The position numbers were made by a program, and so were the translations under genes. A stretch of DNA of 64,000 nt from Gilichinskyi gelida (GTDB taxonomy: Bacteria > Acidobacteriota > Thermoanaerobaculia > Gp7-AA8): assembly GCA_038040385.1 (NCBI GenBank), contig JBBPII010000012.1, positions 62,001 to 126,000 on the forward strand, given 5' to 3'. The notes beneath the pieces were generated by a model, which was given only the letters and a program-made list of their open reading frames with translations, was not told the DNA's origin and did not search any database. Of this stretch, positions 59,819-64,000 are shown piece by piece. The stretch's first letter is position 1; each line of letters opens with the position of its first letter.

Positions 59819-60973
59819 GTTTCTCACCATCTCGCGGAGCGTCGCTCCCCACCACCAACAGAAGAAAATCCACAGCGGCAGCCGGTCGACGACCGTCGCC
59901 ATGCGATCCAGCGGATCGTTCAGCGCGCGGGCGTAGCCGATGTGCGGAAGCATTCGCACCGTGTCGCCGAGGAACCCGGCGTACGGGCGAAACAGCACCT
60001 CGAACGTGAGCGTGGCAGTGGCCAGGATGGTGTACGCGACCGCCCGCCGCGGATCGGCGATCAATGCGAACGGCACGATCCAGATGAAGTTCTGCGGCGC
60101 GCAGCCGGGGGTGGTGACGTAAAAGGTCAGCAGGAGAAACAGCGCGCCGGCGGGTACCGGCGCCCGACTCCTCCACACCACGACGGCCGCAAGGAACATC
60201 GCCGCATAAAAGATCCACGTCACGATCTGGTCGGATGCCGCGACGGGGAGCAGCGACCGCAGCGAAGTCAGCCCCCACCAACCCGACATTCCGCGGTAGC
60301 CGTACGCCATGGTGACGGCGATACGCCCGAAAAACGGCCATGGCAGGAGCAGCGCCGTCACCCAAAGCGACACTGCGGTTCCGGCGATGACGATCCGCCG
60401 CCGCATCGATCCCGACGGCGTCAGCAGGGCCGGAAGCACGAGCAACGGCCACGTCTTGAACGCGGCGCCGACGCCCAGCCAGCCTCCCGCGCGAACGCCC
60501 CTGGGGTCGGCGTCGGCATCGGGCGCGTACAGCAGCGCCGCAACCGTCGCGCACAGCATGGGAAACGAATCGAAATTGCCATGAACGCTGGTCGTGTAGA
60601 TCGAGACCGGATTGAGCGCATACGCCAGCGCCGTCCGCTGCGCGTGCCTCCCGTAGCGCTCGGCAACGGAGTACAGCAGAAACGCGATGGTCACGTCGGC
60701 CAGGATGGACGGGACCTTGGCAACCAGGTGAAACGGCAGGTGAAGGGTCTCCGAGAGAGAGACGGCGAGCGCCGTCACGGGAAGCCAGAGCGGCGGCCAG
60801 GCGATCGGGAACCTCGAGCTGTACGGATTGAGGCCTCCCAGCAGCGTCCGGCCCCAATGGTTCCACGCTTCTACGTCATCGGATCCGAAGATGAGTGCCG
60901 CCGGCACGAGGCGCACCAGGAGCGCAGCGATGAGGAGACGCCGCTCCGGGGTGCGTACGAAGACGTTGAGCAT
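59747..60973 (-). CDS. GT-C-type polyprenyl-linked glycosyltransferase-like membrane protein (GT87-like)
   Basis: 408 residues with about nine to ten membrane segments. The N-terminal loop after the first segment has FGSDDVEAWNHWGRTLLGGLNPYSS, with acidic residues typical of GT-C active sites, and LALNPVSIYTTSVHGNFDSFPM-like text (ALNPVSIYTTSVHGNFDS) is a hallmark of GT87/mannosyltransferase-like proteins. GGWLGVGAAFKTWPLLVLPALL follows. It should transfer a sugar from a lipid carrier on the periplasmic side. The end of the reading frame (WRREWDSNPRYAV and onward) is only the antisense of the tRNA-Ser(GGA) gene, so the native stop was apparently lost or the gene has adapted to end there. Confidence 0.82.
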   Translation of the reverse strand: MLNVFVRTPERRLLIAALLVRLVPAALIFGSDDVEAWNHWGRTLLGGLNPYSSRFPIAWPPLWLPVTALAVSLSETLHLPFHLVAKVPSILADVTIAFLLYSVAERYGRHAQRTALAYALNPVSIYTTSVHGNFDSFPMLCATVAALLYAPDADADPRGVRAGGWLGVGAAFKTWPLLVLPALLTPSGSMRRRIVIAGTAVSLWVTALLLPWPFFGRIAVTMAYGYRGMSGWWGLTSLRSLLPVAASDQIVTWIFYAAMFLAAVVVWRSRAPVPAGALFLLLTFYVTTPGCAPQNFIWIVPFALIADPRRAVAYTILATATLTFEVLFRPYAGFLGDTVRMLPHIGYARALNDPLDRMATVVDRLPLWIFFCWWWGATLREMVRNWRREWDSNPRYAVNVHTLSKRAP

Positions 60974-61039
60974 CCCTCCGGATTATCCGTCCGAAGTTGC
61001 GTCGAACCCCCGAGTTCAGTACCTTTCTCTTCACACATC

Positions 61040-62545
61040 ATGAGACGGGCGATCCTGACGGCTGTCCTGCCGCTGCTCTTGCTTTCCTCCCCGCTTCTTG
61101 CGGCGACCACGCCTGCAAAGCCGTCCGCCGCCTACGACTGGCTCGACGTCTCACTCGAGGCGACCGCGCGCGAGGTCGACCGCCACGGTGCGCGGCCGAC
61201 CATCATCTCCCGCACGCTGGCCGTGGCCCTCACGGCCATGTACGACGCCTGGGCGGCGTACGACGACAAAGCGGTCGGCAGCCGGCTCGGCGCCTCGCTC
61301 CGCCGCCCGCCGGCCGAACGGACGCAGGCGAACAAGGAGAAGGCGATCGCCTACGCCACGTATCGCGCACTCGTCGACGTCTACCCCGAGGACAAGGTGT
61401 GGATCGACGAGCAGATGCGCCAGCGCGGCTTCGATCCGAACGACGCCTCGATGGACGTCTCCACGCCGCAGGGCGTCGGCAACAAGGCGGCGAAGGCGGT
61501 CTGCGACTATCGCCACCACGACGGCGCGAATCAGTTCGGCGACGAGGTCGGCTCGAACGGCGTTCCCTACTCCGACTACACCTTCTACGCGCCGGTGAAC
61601 ACCGCGGAGAAGCTGGTCGACCCGAATCGCTGGCAGCCGATTCCGTTCGTCAATCCGAAGGGCGGCACCATCACTCCCGGCTTCCTCACGCCGCACTGGT
61701 ATCGCGTCAAGACCTTCGCCCTCGACCGCAGCGATCAGTTCCGCCCGCCGGCGCCGCCGAGGGTCGATTCCGAGCAGTTGCGCAAGGAGACCGACGAGAA
61801 CATCGCCATGAACGCGAACCTCACACCGGAGCAAAAGGCCACCGTGGAGTTCATGCGCGACGGTCCTCGCTCGACCGGGCAGTCGGGGCACTGGCTGAAA
61901 TTCGCGCAGATGGTCTCGCGCCGCGACCGCAACGATCTCGATCGCGACGTGAAGCTCTTCTTCACCATCGGCAACGTGGCCATGGACGCCTTCATCGCCG
62001 CGTGGGAAGCGAAGCGCTACTACGACACCTCGCGACCGTGGACGCTGGTCCGCTACTACTACGCGGGGAAGAAAGTTGAGGGTTGGGCCGGTCCCGGCAA
62101 GGGCGTGGTCAGCCTGCCGGCCGAGGAGTGGCATCCGTACTCGCCGTTCACGTTCGTCACGCCGCCGTTCCCCGGGTACGTCTCCGGCCACAGCACCGTC
62201 AGCGGCGCGTGCGCCAAGGCCCTCGAGCTCTTCACCGGCAGCGACACCTTCGGCGAAGTGGAGCGACGCACGGCGGGGATGCTGACGGAGGCGGACATCG
62301 ACTGCGCGACGATGATGGGCCGCGGCGGCAAGCCATACGACAAGCCGGTGAAGTGCGACGTCGAGCTCCCGCTGCCGACCTTCACCGCGACGGCGGAGAT
62401 GGCCGGCATCTCGCGCGTGTTGGGCGGCTATCACATCCAGGCCGACAACATCGAAGGCCTCGTCCTGGGGCGGAAGGTCGCGCAATTCGAATGGCCGCGC
62501 ATCGAGGCCTACTTCGACGGCACCGCGCCGGCGCCGAAGGAGTGA
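61040..62545 (+). CDS. Secreted vanadium-haloperoxidase/PAP2-like protein
   Basis: 501 residues. Signal peptide MRRAILTAVLPLLLLSSPLLAA. The acid-phosphatase/haloperoxidase core is in the C-terminal third: SRPWTLVRYYYAG, then FVTPPFPGYVSGHSTVSGACAKAL (PxxPGYxSGHS motif with the catalytic His) and GISRVLGGYHIQADNIEGLVLGRKVA (third motif with the vanadate/phosphate His). The N-terminal helical half, TIISRTLAVALTAMYDAWAAYDD, is typical of bacterial vanadium-dependent haloperoxidase-related proteins of unknown substrate. It may oxidise halides or act as a phosphatase. The stop overlaps the GTG start of the DUF3179 gene (GTGA), so the two are co-translated. Confidence 0.88.
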   Translation: MRRAILTAVLPLLLLSSPLLAATTPAKPSAAYDWLDVSLEATAREVDRHGARPTIISRTLAVALTAMYDAWAAYDDKAVGSRLGASLRRPPAERTQANKEKAIAYATYRALVDVYPEDKVWIDEQMRQRGFDPNDASMDVSTPQGVGNKAAKAVCDYRHHDGANQFGDEVGSNGVPYSDYTFYAPVNTAEKLVDPNRWQPIPFVNPKGGTITPGFLTPHWYRVKTFALDRSDQFRPPAPPRVDSEQLRKETDENIAMNANLTPEQKATVEFMRDGPRSTGQSGHWLKFAQMVSRRDRNDLDRDVKLFFTIGNVAMDAFIAAWEAKRYYDTSRPWTLVRYYYAGKKVEGWAGPGKGVVSLPAEEWHPYSPFTFVTPPFPGYVSGHSTVSGACAKALELFTGSDTFGEVERRTAGMLTEADIDCATMMGRGGKPYDKPVKCDVELPLPTFTATAEMAGISRVLGGYHIQADNIEGLVLGRKVAQFEWPRIEAYFDGTAPAPKE

Positions 62546-63753
62546 CCATCAGCCGCCGGGCGAAAAGTTGGCTGCTCGCGGTAGGCGTGATCATCGCCGG
62601 CCTCGCCGTCTTCACGCCCGCCTGGCTCATCCAGCCGTTCCGCCTCCAGACCGAGCGCGGCGTGCAGGTCGCGCTGACGCTGCGTCGGGTATCGCCGCTG
62701 CTGACCATCGTCATTCTCGCGGCGATCGCCGTGCTGGTGTCGAAGCTTTGGCGCGGCGCGCGGTGGTGGAGCCGCGCGCTGATGGTCGTCGCGCTGCTGG
62801 TGACCACCGCGTGCACCTGGCTCGCGAGGCAGAACCACTTCGAGTGGATGTTCAACCCGCTCCCGAATCCGGCGTACGTGCATGTCCCCGACGCGACGTT
62901 CGTCGATGACGCCGATCTCGTCCTCGCCGTCGAGCGCGGCGGCGAGGCGGCCGCGTATCCCGTCCGCCAGCTCGCCTACCACCACCTGGTGCACGACACC
63001 GTCGGCCGCGTGCCGATCGTCGTCACCTATTGAACGCTCTGCCACACCGGTCTGGTGTGGGAGACGACGGTGAACGGGCGGCAACTGCACTTCAACCTCG
63101 CCGGGATCAACAATCAGAACTTCATCATGCGCGACGAGGAGACCGGCTCCTGGTGGCAGCAGGTCACCGGCGAGGCATTCCTCGGCCCCCTCAAAGGCAC
63201 GCGCCTCAAAGCCGTGCCGCAGGATGAAATCTCGTTCGCGCTCTGGAAGCGCGAGCAGCCCGGCGGACGCGTGCTGCGCCCCGACCCCCGAACCCTGGCC
63301 GCGGGCCGCTACGAGAAGGCGGATTGGGAGACGCGCATGCAGAGCATGCCGGTGGCCACGCGCACCTTCGACAAGCGCCTCGCGCCGCGCGAGCTGGTGG
63401 TCGGCGTGACCGCCAACGGAAAGTCGAAGGCCTATCCGATGAAGCTGATCGATCCGCAGGTTCCGCTGATGGATGTCGTCGGCGGCGTGCCCATCGTGAT
63501 CGTCGTCGCCGAGGATGGGCGTTCGGTGCGCGCGTTCAGCCGCCGGCTCGACGACGGCCGGACCATCGAGCTATTCGGAAGAGCCGAGGTTCTCCTCGAC
63601 AGCACCAGCGGCAGCCAGTGGGATTTCACCGGCCGCGCCGTCCGCGGTCCGTGGACCGGCCGCCGCCTGGAGAAGGTCGAAGTGCTGCGCGACTACTGGT
63701 TCGACTGGCGCGCCTACCACCCCGACACCGCGATTTACCGGGCCGGGCTGTAA
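62542..63753 (+). CDS. DUF3179 membrane protein, candidate selenoprotein (TGA = Sec164)
   Basis: 403 residues if TGA 63031-63033 is read as selenocysteine. GTG start 62542 overlaps the upstream stop. Two or three membrane segments come first (SWLLAVGVIIAGLAVFTPAWLI, LLTIVILAAIAVLVSKL, WWSRALMVVALLVTTACTWLA), then the periplasmic DUF3179 domain: VRQLAYHHLVHDTVGRVPIVVTY-[TGA]-TLCHTGLVWETTVNGRQL. In DUF3179 relatives this site is TYCxLC, so TGA replaces the first cysteine of a CxxC motif. The same frame continues with normal family sequence (WWQQVTGEAFLGPLKGTRL, KAYPMKLID, YWFDWRAYHPDTAIY) to a TAA at 63753. A hairpin with a GGUCU loop follows 15 bases after the TGA, like a bacterial SECIS. Otherwise the gene would be a nonsense-mutated pseudogene. 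Confidence 0.85.
63038..63064 (+). promoter_or_regulatory. Candidate bacterial SECIS hairpin
   Basis: Right after the in-frame TGA: CCACACC-GGTCT-GGTGTGG, a perfect 7-bp stem with a 5-nt loop, extended below by TCT/AGA with one G-G mismatch. The GGUCU loop is the same as in the E. coli fdhF SECIS recognised by SelB. The loop starts 15 bases after the TGA. Confidence 0.8.
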
Positions 63754-63756
63754 CGC

Positions 63757-63866
63757 GGCGGAACGCCGCCGTCCCGGCGGCTGGCCAGGCGGCGTCCTCG
63801 CCGCCTCTCGGGGTACGCAGGCGCGGGACGCCTGCGGGCCAGCCGGCGAGGACGCCGGCGCTCCCT
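63757..63866. repeat. Palindromic repeat, family C
   Basis: A 110-bp inverted repeat GCGGAACGCCGCCGTCCCGGCGG...GCCGGCGAGGACGCCGGCGC with inner GCAGGCGCGGGACGCCTGC. It lies right after the DUF3179 stop and 60 bases before the SRP RNA. Confidence 0.88.
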
Positions 63867-63924
63867 TGGCTTTTACCGCGGAAGGAACCTCGGAACCATC
63901 GCGTTAGCTGCTGATACGATCAGG

Positions 63925-64000
63925 GAGCCCGTTGGGATGAGCCCGGGTCCTGTGCAGCAGGCGCACCGAACCTCGTCAGGTCCGGAAGGAAGCAGCGATA
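63925..64000 (+). ncRNA. ffs: SRP RNA (4.5S-type), 3' part outside window
   Basis: The stretch CACCGAACC then CGTCAGGTCCGGAAGGAAGCAGCG is the conserved domain IV core of bacterial signal recognition particle RNA (GUCAGGUCCGGAAGGAAGCAGC). The window ends in the 3' side of this hairpin. The 5' end (about 63925, GGGAGCCCGTTGGG) is estimated. Confidence 0.92.

Noticed and set aside
59771..62545. 924-residue reading for the PAP2-like gene
   Set aside because: The first 420 residues are the antisense of the GT-C gene and a tRNA; the signal peptide at 61040 marks the real start.

Overview
High-GC genomic window from a diderm (Gram-negative) bacterium. It carries a contiguous LPS block (waaA-lpxK-lpxL-waaF), a sigma54-type response regulator, large secreted proteins with carboxypeptidase-regulatory-like repeats, a BNR-type propeller protein, M14 and M36 metallopeptidases, and many dispersed palindromic repeats. 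This gene style best fits Acidobacteriota (Thermoanaerobaculia-like). That placement is inference from gene content only, since the window has no rRNA gene.

Layout. 1-10 kb: end of dgt, an HU gene, a GH15 glucoamylase-like gene, rsmB and fmt separated by a nucleotidyltransferase gene with an in-frame stop, a TPR protein, a Sfp-type phosphopantetheinyl transferase and a 1045-residue GT-C-like membrane protein. 10-24 kb: a secreted beta-propeller protein, then a long leftward gene series kamA / double ATP-grasp / GNAT / CcsA-like / hemA / hemC / cobA-hemD, followed by hflX. 24-29 kb: LPS genes and a MerR regulator. 29-40 kb: msrC-glgA-MEMO1, an M14 peptidase, a sensor kinase/NtrC-type pair and a TIGR02757 protein. 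40-52 kb: a 15-repeat secreted protein, a poly-C tract, an M36 peptidase, an orphan kinase, a 5'-truncated Ku gene beside a stand-alone LigD-type phosphoesterase, and a NUDIX gene. 52-60 kb: five tRNAs, a sigma / anti-sigma / TPR-CHAT operon with two related proteins flanking the CHAT gene, and tadA. 60-64 kb: a GT-C enzyme, a PAP2/haloperoxidase-like protein, a DUF3179 gene interrupted by TGA, and the 5' part of the SRP RNA gene.

Main results. (1) The DUF3179 gene has TGA exactly at the first cysteine of its conserved CxxC motif, followed by a hairpin with a GGUCU loop like the E. coli fdhF SECIS. It is a strong selenoprotein candidate. (2) The sigma/anti-sigma/CHAT operon has two flanking genes that appear to be paralogues of each other, one secreted and one not. 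They are natural candidates for substrates of the CHAT peptidase. (3) At least five families of palindromic repeats fill intergenic gaps and are also inserted in frame in hemC, hflX, the TIGR02757 gene, a double ATP-grasp gene and a GT-C gene. They supply new C-termini or stop codons to others. (4) The NHEJ genes are reduced to a Ku C-terminal half plus a PE domain that keeps its catalytic residues. (5) tadA lies next to the tRNA-Arg(ACG) that is its substrate and ends inside a tRNA-Ser gene. No CRISPR array, insertion sequence or prophage was seen, and no gene-free gap exceeds 300 bases.
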